Program-made: the position numbers and the translations under genes | Notes under the pieces: model-generated | The model's input: only the letters and a program-made list of their open reading frames with translations | Databases searched by the model: none | Told to the model about the DNA's origin: nothing | Assembly: GCF_050529585.1 (NCBI RefSeq) | Contig: NZ_CP172882.1 | Location: forward strand, 248,001-312,000 | Source: Enterococcus_D sp050529585 | GTDB lineage: Bacteria > Bacillota > Bacilli > Lactobacillales > Enterococcaceae | Reading direction: 5' to 3' | Length of the DNA stretch: 64,000 bases | Shown here: in pieces, positions 17,198 through 24,757 of the stretch | Layout of the letters: the number at the start of each line of letters is the position of its first letter | Numbering within the stretch: the first letter of the stretch is position 1

Positions 17198-19468
17198 ATG
17201 CATATAAAAACAATAGTAAAGCAAAAAGAACTTTTTCCTTATTTACTAAAAGGGCGGTACGGAATCGAGCGTGAAGCGCAACGCGTGACGCTGGCGGGAG
17301 ATTTCGCAGGGACAGATCATCCTGCCATATTAGGCAATCGCAGTTTTCATCCCTATATCCAAACAGATTTTGCCGAAAATCAATTAGAGCTGATCACGCC
17401 AGTAGCTGATTCGGTAGATGAATTGTTTCGCTATTTAGGCGCAATTCATGATGTGGCTTATCGCTCGATGGATCCAGAAGAAATGTTATGGCCGCTGAGC
17501 ATGCCCCCTGCTTTGCCATCAGCCGAAGCAGATATCGTGATCGCGAAACTAGATCAGTTTGAAGATGTCTTATATCGGCGCTATTTGGCGAAAACGTATG
17601 GCAAACGCAAACAAATGGTCAGCGGCATCCATTTTAACTTTGAATTTGCAGACAGTTTTATCCATCAATTATATGAAGCAAGTGAGAAAACGACGGACTA
17701 TCAAGTATTCAAAACGGAGTTATATTTGAAAGTGACCCGTAATTATTTGCACTATCGCTGGTTTCTGACGTATTTCTTTGGTGCGACACCTGTTTCAGAA
17801 GCCAATTATTTCACAGATGACCAACGGCCGGCAGAACCTGTTCGAAGTATCAGAAATAGCCGTTATGGTTACACCAATCATCCCGATGTATCGGTTTCCT
17901 ATGCTTCTTTGGATGACTATCTTGCAGATATTGCGCATCTGGTGGAAACAGGCAAACTATCGGAGGAAAAAGAGTTTTATGCACCGGTTCGTTTGCGCGG
18001 CGGTCGGCGAGTAGCTGATTTAGCTGAAGCGGGTATCCGTTACATTGAAATTCGCAACATCGATATTGACCCATACGCCGAGTACGGCATTTCAAAAGAG
18101 CAAGTTTCTTTCTTACATTTCTTTTTGTTGTTTTTAAGTACCAAAGAAGAAGACGCCGATTTAGAAGCTTGGGTGACAACGGGGAATCAATTGAATGATC
18201 AAGTTGCTTTGGAACACCCATTAGCCCAGACGGCCTATCTGCAGGAAGCCCAAGCGTTAGTAAAAGAATTACACCGCTTTGCCAATGAACTGCAATTGCC
18301 AGAAATTCCTTATTTGGCGCAATTGTCTGATATGTTGGCGCATCCTTCACTGACGTTTGCGGGCAAGTTGTTTCAAGCAAGTCAAGCAAATGGTCAAGCA
18401 GCAGTTGCCAAGGATCTAGGCTTATCCTATCATCATTCTGCTTGGGCTAGACCGTATCAATTAGCTGGTTTTCGCACGTTAGAATTATCCACGCAAATAT
18501 TGATGTTTGATGCGATCCAAAAAGGGATCAAAGTCGAGGTTCTCGATGAAACAGATCAATTCTTGCGCTTGCAGGCAGGTACGCATATTGAATATGTGAA
18601 AAATGCCAATATGACAAGCAAAGATCAATATATCGTACCTTTGATCATGGCCAATAAGACGGTTACGAAGAAAATTTTAGCTGATCATGGATTTCGTGTG
18701 CCTGACGGAGCTGAGTTTTCAACTGCAGCAGACGCCATTGATTATTATCCGCAAATAGCCAAAAGTGGTTTTGTTGTGAAGCCCAAAACCACCAATTATG
18801 GGTTGGGCATTTCGATTTTTAAAGAAGGGGCTTCTTTGGCTGACTATCAAGAGGCGGTTGCCATTGCTTTTGCGGAAGACCAATCGATACTTGTAGAATC
18901 ATTTTTAGCAGGCACTGAGTACCGGTTCTTTGTTATCGATGGTCGTGTGGACGCGATTTTACTGCGGGTGCCGGCGAATGTTGTAGGCAACGGCAGACAA
19001 ACGATCGAAGAATTGGTCATCGAAAAAAACCGTGATCCGTTACGCGGTGCACACCATCGGTCACCGCTGGAATGGATCCAATTAGGCAATTTGGAACAAT
19101 TGATGCTTAAAGAACAGGGTTTTACCATAGGATCGATTCCGGAAAAAGGGAAAATCGTTTATTTGCGTGAAAACTCAAATATCAGTACTGGCGGCGATTC
19201 GATCGATGTCACGGATGATTTCAATGAGGAGTATAAAGCCATTGCGGCAGCAGCAGTCGAGGCTTTAGGTGCTGCGATTTGCGGCATCGATTTGATTATT
19301 CCTGATAAAACAAAGCCTGCTGATAGTGAAGGGGCATATGGCATCATTGAAGCCAACTTCAATCCTGCGATGCACATGCATGTCTATCCGTATAGCGGCA
19401 CGGGTCAAAGGCTGACTATGTCTGTGTTACGGCTATTGTTTCCAGAGGTATTTGTTTCATTGGACTAG
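17198..19468 (+). CDS. gshF: Bifunctional glutamate-cysteine ligase/glutathione synthetase GshF
   Basis: Encodes 756 residues, the normal length of the fused enzyme of streptococci, enterococci and Listeria. The N-terminal ~440 residues are gamma-glutamylcysteine ligase (GIEREAQRVTL, QTDFAENQLELITP, YIEIRNIDIDPYAEYGI). The C-terminal part is an ATP-grasp D-Ala-D-Ala ligase-like domain (GFVVKPKTTNYGLGI, ILVESFLAGTEYRFFVIDG, IIEANFNPAMHMHVYPY). It makes glutathione from Glu, Cys and Gly. I chose ATG 17198, where AGAGGA sits 7 bases upstream. The open frame extends back to 17066 across the promoter. It is monocistronic, ending at a strong hairpin. Confidence 0.96.
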   Translation: MHIKTIVKQKELFPYLLKGRYGIEREAQRVTLAGDFAGTDHPAILGNRSFHPYIQTDFAENQLELITPVADSVDELFRYLGAIHDVAYRSMDPEEMLWPLSMPPALPSAEADIVIAKLDQFEDVLYRRYLAKTYGKRKQMVSGIHFNFEFADSFIHQLYEASEKTTDYQVFKTELYLKVTRNYLHYRWFLTYFFGATPVSEANYFTDDQRPAEPVRSIRNSRYGYTNHPDVSVSYASLDDYLADIAHLVETGKLSEEKEFYAPVRLRGGRRVADLAEAGIRYIEIRNIDIDPYAEYGISKEQVSFLHFFLLFLSTKEEDADLEAWVTTGNQLNDQVALEHPLAQTAYLQEAQALVKELHRFANELQLPEIPYLAQLSDMLAHPSLTFAGKLFQASQANGQAAVAKDLGLSYHHSAWARPYQLAGFRTLELSTQILMFDAIQKGIKVEVLDETDQFLRLQAGTHIEYVKNANMTSKDQYIVPLIMANKTVTKKILADHGFRVPDGAEFSTAADAIDYYPQIAKSGFVVKPKTTNYGLGISIFKEGASLADYQEAVAIAFAEDQSILVESFLAGTEYRFFVIDGRVDAILLRVPANVVGNGRQTIEELVIEKNRDPLRGAHHRSPLEWIQLGNLEQLMLKEQGFTIGSIPEKGKIVYLRENSNISTGGDSIDVTDDFNEEYKAIAAAAVEALGAAICGIDLIIPDKTKPADSEGAYGIIEANFNPAMHMHVYPYSGTGQRLTMSVLRLLFPEVFVSLD

Positions 19469-19486
19469 GGATTGATGAGGAAAGTG

Positions 19487-19536
19487 AAACAAAGACCAGC
19501 TGATCTTGCAAAGGCTGCAGGTTCAGCTGGTCTTGT
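19487..19536 (+). terminator. Terminator between gshF and the convergent unit
   Basis: AAACAAAGACCAGCTGA pairs with TCAGCTGGTCTTGTTTT around a ~19-base loop. A-rich and T-rich flanks on either side let it work in both directions, which suits the convergent genes. Confidence 0.85.
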
Positions 19537-19575
19537 TTTACACTTGTTTCTAGAAAGGTTTTGTGGGAAAAATAC

Positions 19576-19992
19576 TTATTGAAAAGCAGCAATCTCAATG
19601 GTTTGCTTTGTTTCTTCTACAGCAAGCCCCGTTCTATCTTCCCACCACTGCTTCATGGCAGTTTCGTAGGTCGTTGGAAAGGACGCGATGATCGTCAATA
19701 AGGGTATTCCTTCTAAAGAGGCGTAGGAGAAATTCAATACTAGATTGTATTTCAGTTCAGACAGCAAGCTGTAATATTGAAACATCATAAAATGCATCTC
19801 TGTAAGGTCTTCTAGTGCCAATACTTTAGGTGCACGATCCAGCATGAAGCCAAGACTGCGCATCATAAAAAGCACGCCGTCTAAATGTTCGATCTCGATT
19901 GAAGGGACCGTCTTTAGCAGGTCTATATGCCGATCCAGCACATCCAATAATTCTTGTTTCAACTCGACAAAAGTGGGCGCATTTGCAGACAT
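19576..19992 (-). CDS. Hypothetical helical protein, partner of the YueI-family gene
   Basis: Encodes 138 residues from ATG 19992, with TTAGGAGGATACAAG directly upstream. I do not recognise the family. It is acidic and looks all-helical, without a signal peptide or clear membrane segment. Visible stretches are EIEHLDGVLFMMRSLGFMLDRAP and MKQWWEDRTGLAVEE. There are no Cys or His clusters and no nucleotide-binding motif. It lies 11 bases after the YueI-family gene and is surely co-transcribed with it, so a joint role is likely but unknown. Confidence 0.75.
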   Translation of the reverse strand: MSANAPTFVELKQELLDVLDRHIDLLKTVPSIEIEHLDGVLFMMRSLGFMLDRAPKVLALEDLTEMHFMMFQYYSLLSELKYNLVLNFSYASLEGIPLLTIIASFPTTYETAMKQWWEDRTGLAVEETKQTIEIAAFQ

Positions 19993-20003
19993 CTTGTATC
20001 CTC

Positions 20004-20450
20004 CTAATGAAAAATATTGTGCCAAAATGATTTTTTATGCGTTTCTTCAGAAGCGGGTGCAGCAGATTCTGATGGATATTTTTTTTCAATGTCGATAACA
20101 TCTTCATTGACAGCTTCTTTGGCTGCAATTAACAAACCAATACTATCTGGTGCGGCATTTTGTGCATCTGAGACTATGCGAAAATCCATTTGCTGCTTGG
20201 TCAGTAGTGTGATATAGGTGGTTTGGATCGATTCTGGCAACTTGCCGTTCAGTAATACCAATTGATTTTGATAGTGAGGCAATGCAGAAATAAGCGTTTC
20301 TTGGTTGTCCTTCTTCTTCATTTCTGCTACTGTCATACTTAGATAACAACGTTCGCGAAATGTACCTAAGTATTTGCGCTGTTCATCGGGGTTGATACGC
20401 GGTGTTCCATACATGCCTGTATCAAGGCGTTTTTCCAGTTCATCTGCCAT
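20004..20450 (-). CDS. YueI family protein (DUF1694)
   Basis: Encodes 148 residues from ATG 20450, chosen because GAGGAGG lies 6 bases upstream. The N-terminus LEKRLDTGMYGTPRINPDEQRKYLGTFRERC is the hallmark of DUF1694/YueI. The fold is related to ribosomal L7Ae/L30e-like proteins, and the biological role is not established. The C-terminal tail is low complexity (SESAAPASEETHKK). It is the first gene of a two-gene reverse-strand unit. Confidence 0.85.
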   Translation of the reverse strand: MADELEKRLDTGMYGTPRINPDEQRKYLGTFRERCYLSMTVAEMKKKDNQETLISALPHYQNQLVLLNGKLPESIQTTYITLLTKQQMDFRIVSDAQNAAPDSIGLLIAAKEAVNEDVIDIEKKYPSESAAPASEETHKKSFWHNIFH

Positions 20451-20557
20451 AAGTATCCTCCTCAAACGTTTTCTTTATCACTATTATAGCACAATCACGG
20501 GTTTTCGATGGTCCAGCATTTTCAATGAATAAATCAGGAAAGAAAGTAGGGGAAAAT

Positions 20558-21127
20558 ATGGAAAACAAAGAAAGACATCGGCTGCTGCTTGCCACACATC
20601 AAACGATCGACACACCGCGTTTGATTTTACGTCCAGTGACATTGGCAGATGCTGAAGATATGTATGCATATGGGCGTGATGAAGAAACCACAAGATTCGT
20701 TTTTCCTAGACACCAATCGATTGACGATACGATTCTTGGCATTGCAACTTATTTCATTGCCGATCCATTAGGGAAATTTGCAGTCCAAGACAAAGCATCA
20801 GGGAAGATGATCGGTACCATTGATTTGCGGGTGGATTCAGCAAAAGAAAATGCGGAAATCGGTTATACACTCAGTCGTATGTTTTGGGGACAAGGGATGA
20901 TGCCAGAAGCAGCCATGGCATTGCTGCATTTTGGCTTTGAAACATTGGACTTGGTTCGTATTTATGCACTACACGATGTCCGCAACCAAAACTCAGGACG
21001 GGTCATGGAAAAAATCGGGATGAAAATCGAAGCGACGATTCCTGCTGCACGAAAATCTCAAGGACAAGTAGTAGACGAAGTGATGCGGGGAATCACCAAG
21101 GAAGAATGGACCAAACGGGTGATGTAA
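20558..21127 (+). CDS. GNAT-family N-acetyltransferase (RimJ/RimL-like)
   Basis: Encodes 189 residues. TPRLILRPVTLADAEDMYAYGRDEETTRFVF is the standard RimJ/RimL-type opening, and the acetyl-CoA loop follows IGYTLSRMFWGQGMMPEAAMALLHFGF. RIYALHDVRNQNSGRVMEKIGM is the conserved end of the fold. I chose ATG 20558 behind AGTAGGGGA. An upstream ATG at 20525 lacks a ribosome site. The substrate is unknown. It starts a dense run of six same-strand genes reaching to 23976. Confidence 0.88.
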   Translation: MENKERHRLLLATHQTIDTPRLILRPVTLADAEDMYAYGRDEETTRFVFPRHQSIDDTILGIATYFIADPLGKFAVQDKASGKMIGTIDLRVDSAKENAEIGYTLSRMFWGQGMMPEAAMALLHFGFETLDLVRIYALHDVRNQNSGRVMEKIGMKIEATIPAARKSQGQVVDEVMRGITKEEWTKRVM

Positions 21128-21139
21128 AGGAGCAAGCAG

Positions 21140-21526
21140 ATGAAGATATTGATCACACAACAGGCTGCTGAAAAAATCAAAGCTGTGATGCAAGCCAATG
21201 ATCGGTTATATTTTGTTGGAGAAGAAGGGTGGGATCCATTTCCTGCGACGACAACTACATCCGTTCATGTAGATTTGCGTTTGATCGTAGCACCGGACAC
21301 CTATCCCTTATCTGACAGGTCACCTTATACCGTTACCTGTCATACCGTCATCGGAGAGATTCAGACGACTGATGAAATCAGCAAGGCATATCCAAACACT
21401 ATCCAGTTGACGATTGCTGATGCAGATGGCGGATTGCAGTTGACGACAGCGGATCAAGCAACGAAAGATGTGCAATTGCTGCGGATCGAACAGCACACAG
21501 CGAGAGGCGCTTCATGGGAAAATTAG
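21140..21526 (+). CDS. HesB/Fe-S biosynthesis-like family protein without the cysteines
   Basis: Encodes 128 residues. MKILITQQAAEKIKA and the beta-rich middle (TSVHVDLRLIVAPDTYPLSD) resemble the small Fe-S biosynthesis (HesB/YqkB-like) family common in lactic acid bacteria. The only cysteine is in TVTCHTVIG. The C-terminal CxC-type ligands of true A-type Fe-S carriers are absent, so an Fe-S role is doubtful. AAGGAG lies 8 bases before the ATG. It overlaps the next gene by 13 bases, so the two are coupled. Confidence 0.65.
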   Translation: MKILITQQAAEKIKAVMQANDRLYFVGEEGWDPFPATTTTSVHVDLRLIVAPDTYPLSDRSPYTVTCHTVIGEIQTTDEISKAYPNTIQLTIADADGGLQLTTADQATKDVQLLRIEQHTARGASWEN

Positions 21527-22407
21527 CGATTATCAGCGACCTGCACGCCGATATCAATCATCTATCGGATTCTCATTTTCAGCAAATCGCAGATTACTTG
21601 AAGCAGCAGCAAGTGGATCACTTGCATCTTGCTGGAGATATTGCCAATAAAAAAGAACGGGCATTGGCTGTGATCGGCTTTTTTCAAGGACAGGGCTTGT
21701 CTGTGACCTTTCACTGGGGCAATCATGAGATGGCTGACTTAACAGAGCAAGACATCGAGGGCTTTGATCATCCTGCTTTTCTTAATTTTCAATCGATTGC
21801 GTTATCTGATACCCATCTGTTGTTAGGGGTCAATGGCTGGTATGATTATCAATATTCCGATTTAACAAGTGAAAAAGAAATTATGCGATTGAAACGGCTT
21901 TTTTGGTATGACCGTATGATCCATCGACAAGGAACCGATCCAGAGATCAGTCATGCCATCAATCAGCATTTGCGGAAAGTACTGGCAACGATACCGGCTG
22001 ACAAGCATGTGATTTTGTCGACCCATTTTGTACCGCAACCAGCCTTTATCGTACGTCAAACCGGTAAATATGCCCGCTGGAATCATCTGAACGCCTTTTT
22101 GGGTTCACCAGAGTTTGGTGCGGTGGTTGCTGAGTTCCCGCAAGTACAACAGGTCGTTTTTGGGCACACCCATCGACGTTTTGAACCGAAGCACATCGCA
22201 GGCGCGTTGTATCATTGCCGCCCCTTAGGTTATTATTATGAATGGGCCATGACAAGACGCTTTGTCCAAGAAAATCAGTTGACTGATTCTTATCAACCAA
22301 CAAAAATCAGAGGGATGTTACGGCAGTATGATGCGGCCTTTGCTGCGTATAAGCAGGTACATCTAATAGAAGAACTTGAACAAGGTATCACGTTCATCAC
22401 GTACTAA
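21514..22407 (+). CDS. Calcineurin-like metallophosphoesterase
   Basis: Encodes 297 residues with the dinuclear-metal motifs in order: SDLHAD near residue 8, LAGDIAN, WGNHEM, LSTHFVPQ and FGHTHRR. Such enzymes hydrolyse phosphomono- or diesters. The substrate (nucleotide, cyclic nucleotide or other) is not readable from sequence. It overlaps the upstream HesB-like gene and is followed after 24 bases by the DUF2829 gene. Confidence 0.9.
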   Translation: MGKLAIISDLHADINHLSDSHFQQIADYLKQQQVDHLHLAGDIANKKERALAVIGFFQGQGLSVTFHWGNHEMADLTEQDIEGFDHPAFLNFQSIALSDTHLLLGVNGWYDYQYSDLTSEKEIMRLKRLFWYDRMIHRQGTDPEISHAINQHLRKVLATIPADKHVILSTHFVPQPAFIVRQTGKYARWNHLNAFLGSPEFGAVVAEFPQVQQVVFGHTHRRFEPKHIAGALYHCRPLGYYYEWAMTRRFVQENQLTDSYQPTKIRGMLRQYDAAFAAYKQVHLIEELEQGITFITY

Positions 22408-22431
22408 ATCTGATAGAAAGAAGGAGATTTT

Positions 22432-22653
22432 ATGACATTTGAAGAGATTTTACCAAAATTAAAAGCTGGCGCCAACATCATTCGCGAAGGATGGGGTGGG
22501 TACGAATTATATGTGACATTGGTTGCTGATGAAGTTTATGATGGCAGTCCAGTCACCCCTTATTTTTTGATCAAAACAGCAGATGAAGGCTTTTCAAGCT
22601 TTGCGCCAACTGTCTGTGATATTTTGGCTGACGATTGGAAAGTCGTTGAATGA
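22432..22653 (+). CDS. DUF2829 domain protein (Tad2 anti-Thoeris family fold)
   Basis: Encodes 73 residues. The pattern MTFEEILPKLKAGANIIREGW, then a central PYFLIKTADEG and the end DILADDWKVVE, is that of DUF2829. Phage Tad2 belongs to this family. It binds the cyclic ADP-ribose-like signal of Thoeris and so blocks defence. AAGGAG precedes ATG 22432. Its stop overlaps the next start (ATGA). Chromosomal members are known, but their role in the host is unclear. No phage genes lie nearby. Confidence 0.75.
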   Translation: MTFEEILPKLKAGANIIREGWGGYELYVTLVADEVYDGSPVTPYFLIKTADEGFSSFAPTVCDILADDWKVVE

Positions 22654-23399
22654 GTCATGAGTGGATCACCGAAAAAACACGGGTATTTGTGACAGGGGCA
22701 GCTTCGGGCATCGGTCTTGCACAAGCGCAATTGTTTCTGGCACACGGTGCCCGGGTCTTTGGTGTCGATCAGCAGCCATTTCCCGAAAGTTTGACCGATA
22801 CACCGTTTTTTAGCGGCTTTAGCGGCGATCTATCCCAAGCAGATGATTGTGCAGCGGCAGTTGCAGCGTGTGAAAAGCAATTTGGCGGTGTCGATATTTT
22901 GTTGAATACTGCTGGCAAGTTAGATGGCTACAGCACTATTTTAGAGACAGACCATACAATGTGGCATGAGATTTTAGACACAAATGTATCTAGCATGTTT
23001 TATCTGACCAAAGCCATTTTGCCTGCGATGCTTGCTGCCCAAAAAGGGACGATCATCAATATGGCGTCGATTGCCGGTCTGGTTGCTGGTGGAGGCGGCA
23101 TTGCTTACACTGCGACAAAACATGCGATTATCGGCTTTACCAAGCAATTGGCATTGGACCATGCAAGTCAAGGTATTTCAGTCAAAGCGATTGCCCCTGG
23201 TGCAATCAAGACACCAATGAATCAAGCTGATTTTGCCGGAGATGGCGCAATGGCGCAATGGGTTGCAGATGAAACCCCCGTCAAACGCTGGGCGTTGCCT
23301 GAAGAAGTGGCTGAACTGACGCTCTTTCTCGCTAGTCCACAAGCAAGTTATTTACAAGGTGCGATAGTACCGATCGACGGTGGTTGGACACTTAAATAA
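22650..23399 (+). CDS. Short-chain dehydrogenase/reductase (FabG-like)
   Basis: Encodes 249 residues. The cofactor motif VTGAASGIGLAQA starts at about residue 14, followed by NTAGK (NAG-type) and the catalytic Ser with YTATKHAIIGF (Tyr-x3-Lys). The PGAIKTPMN loop and C-terminal IVPIDGGWTLK are typical of 3-oxoacyl-reductase-like SDRs. It reduces or oxidises a carbonyl/alcohol with NAD(P)(H), but the substrate is unknown. It is not with fab genes, so calling it FabG would be overreach. It overlaps the DUF2829 stop by four bases. Confidence 0.88.
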   Translation: MSHEWITEKTRVFVTGAASGIGLAQAQLFLAHGARVFGVDQQPFPESLTDTPFFSGFSGDLSQADDCAAAVAACEKQFGGVDILLNTAGKLDGYSTILETDHTMWHEILDTNVSSMFYLTKAILPAMLAAQKGTIINMASIAGLVAGGGGIAYTATKHAIIGFTKQLALDHASQGISVKAIAPGAIKTPMNQADFAGDGAMAQWVADETPVKRWALPEEVAELTLFLASPQASYLQGAIVPIDGGWTLK

Positions 23400-23418
23400 T
23401 CAGCAAGGTGATCGTTAA

Positions 23419-23976
23419 ATGGATGAACAGACGATAGTAAATATTTTTGAAAAGAATCAGGTATGCCAGCAAATAGTGAGGATCATCGCCGATCTTGACT
23501 TACCTGATTGCTGGCTTTGCGCCGGTTATCTGCGAAACTATTTGTGGGATCATTTGTACGGCAGGGAACGATTCACAATGACAGATGTCGATGTGGTTTT
23601 CTTTGATCCAAAAATCGATTGGGATCAAACCGTTGCCATTGAAAGCAGACTCAAAACAGCCTATCCAGAGATTCCATGGGAAGTGAAAAACCAGGCCTTG
23701 ATGCATCAATATAATTTTCTAGGGGAACAACCTTATACAAGTACCTCCGACGCACTCGCGAAATTTCCAGAACGTTGTACGGCAGTGGCCATTCGTCTAA
23801 ATGGGGACCATATGGAAACATTGGCGCCTTTTGGTTGGCAAGATATTCTCGATTTTCGCGTACGTCCGACACCGCATTTTTCACAAAATGCGCAGTATTT
23901 GTCACTGTATCGGCAGCGACAAGCACAAAAGCAATGGCAAAAACAGTGGCCAATGCTGAATATTGAAGACATATAA
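23419..23976 (+). CDS. Nucleotidyltransferase-like protein (DUF925/NTP_transf_6 family)
   Basis: Encodes 185 residues. The opening part CWLCAGYLRNYLWDHLYG, then the acidic pair in TDVDVVFFDP, matches the nucleotidyltransferase-like family also known as DUF925. The C-terminal WQDILDFRVRPTPHF is also shared with the family. The natural substrate is unknown. AAGGTGAT precedes ATG 23419. It is the last gene of the 20.5-24 kb run and is followed by a terminator. Confidence 0.82.
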   Translation: MDEQTIVNIFEKNQVCQQIVRIIADLDLPDCWLCAGYLRNYLWDHLYGRERFTMTDVDVVFFDPKIDWDQTVAIESRLKTAYPEIPWEVKNQALMHQYNFLGEQPYTSTSDALAKFPERCTAVAIRLNGDHMETLAPFGWQDILDFRVRPTPHFSQNAQYLSLYRQRQAQKQWQKQWPMLNIEDI

Positions 23977-23981
23977 AAAGC

Positions 23982-24029
23982 AAAGCACTATCAGCACTTT
24001 CAAAAGGAAGATACTGGTAGTGCTTTTTT
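23982..24029 (+). terminator. Terminator at the end of the GNAT-to-DUF925 run
   Basis: AAAGCACTATCAG pairs with CTGGTAGTGCTTT around a ~19-base loop, followed by TTTTTT. It also faces the convergent bioY gene. Confidence 0.85.
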
Positions 24030-24054
24030 ATTAGAGTAGTAAGTAGTTGGCTGG

Positions 24055-24594
24055 TTATTTTAAAGCCAATTTGCCGCCTAGCCTCTTGCGTAAGAAAATA
24101 CCTAAGATAGCCGCTGCGACCGCTTTGATGATTCCTGGCAGGATGAACAAAACAAAGCCCCCGTTAAAGGCTGCTAGCCAGGTCATGCCAGTGCTCCATT
24201 TCAACCATAATGTGCCAAAAGCCAAAGTTGCGAATGCACCAGCGATATTCGCGATGATTCCCCACCAATACGCATCTGGTCTGTAAGACAACATCGTGCC
24301 AGTCAGTAAACCATTAAAAAGAAAGCCGACCAGATAACCCCCAGTAGGGCCAAGTAAAATACCAATACCACTAGTGAATCCGGCAAAGACAGGTAGTCCG
24401 ATCAATCCCAATAATAAATATATCATGATCGACATAGTACCAGTACGCGTACCTAAAAAAGTCACGGCTAAGCCAATCGCAAATGTTTGGCCTGTGAGAG
24501 GAATCAAACCTAAAGGAATCGTCAATTGTGAGAGTCCTGCGATAATAATGGCGAAAAATGCTGCTTGAATTTGTTCCCGTAAAGATAATTTCAT
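24055..24594 (-). CDS. bioY: Biotin transporter substrate-binding subunit BioY
   Basis: Encodes 179 residues, strongly hydrophobic with about six membrane helices. Family motifs include IPLTGQTFAIGL, LGLIGLPVFAGFTSGIGILLGPTGGYLVGF and PGIIKAVAAAILG. BioY is the S component that binds biotin. It works alone or with the shared ECF ATPases and EcfT encoded elsewhere. No biotin synthesis genes are seen, which suggests salvage. A clear BirA-type operator overlaps its promoter, so biotin should repress it. Confidence 0.95.
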   Translation of the reverse strand: MKLSLREQIQAAFFAIIIAGLSQLTIPLGLIPLTGQTFAIGLAVTFLGTRTGTMSIMIYLLLGLIGLPVFAGFTSGIGILLGPTGGYLVGFLFNGLLTGTMLSYRPDAYWWGIIANIAGAFATLAFGTLWLKWSTGMTWLAAFNGGFVLFILPGIIKAVAAAILGIFLRKRLGGKLALK

Positions 24595-24608
24595 CGTATC
24601 CCTCTTTC

Positions 24609-24644
24609 TTCGTTAACCTAATTCTTTTTATTTTGGTTAACGAA
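24609..24644 (-). promoter_or_regulatory. BirA-type biotin operator upstream of bioY
   Basis: TTCGTTAACC (24609-24618) and GGTTAACGAA (24635-24644) are perfect inverted repeats separated by 16 bases. This is the long-spaced GTTAAC dyad bound by the biotin repressor/ligase BirA. It begins immediately after the bioY -10 box, so a bound BirA dimer would block transcription. Confidence 0.85.
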
Positions 24645-24673
24645 ATTATATAGCAAGGTGAACGAAAAGTAAA
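24645..24673 (-). promoter_or_regulatory. Promoter for bioY
   Basis: Reverse strand TTTACT (24673 to 24668), a 17-base spacer, then TATAAT (24650 to 24645). It abuts the BirA operator. Confidence 0.7.
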
Positions 24674-24705
24674 GCTTCTTTTTTGTCACATGTATTCACA
24701 AACCG

Positions 24706-24753
24706 AATAAGCCTTGATTGCGGTGACGATCCATGCTGCAATCAAGGCTTATT
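24706..24753 (-). terminator. Terminator after acn-icd
   Basis: AATAAGCCTTGATTGC and GCAATCAAGGCTTATT form a perfect 16-base stem around a 16-base loop, four bases past the icd stop. The trailing U run on the icd side is poor (ATTCGG). It is nonetheless the obvious end of the unit and shields bioY. Confidence 0.75.
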
Positions 24754-24757
24754 TTGA

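Noticed and set aside
17850..18389. 179-codon reverse-strand frame inside gshF
   Set aside because: Antisense to conserved GshF sequence, with no start signals.
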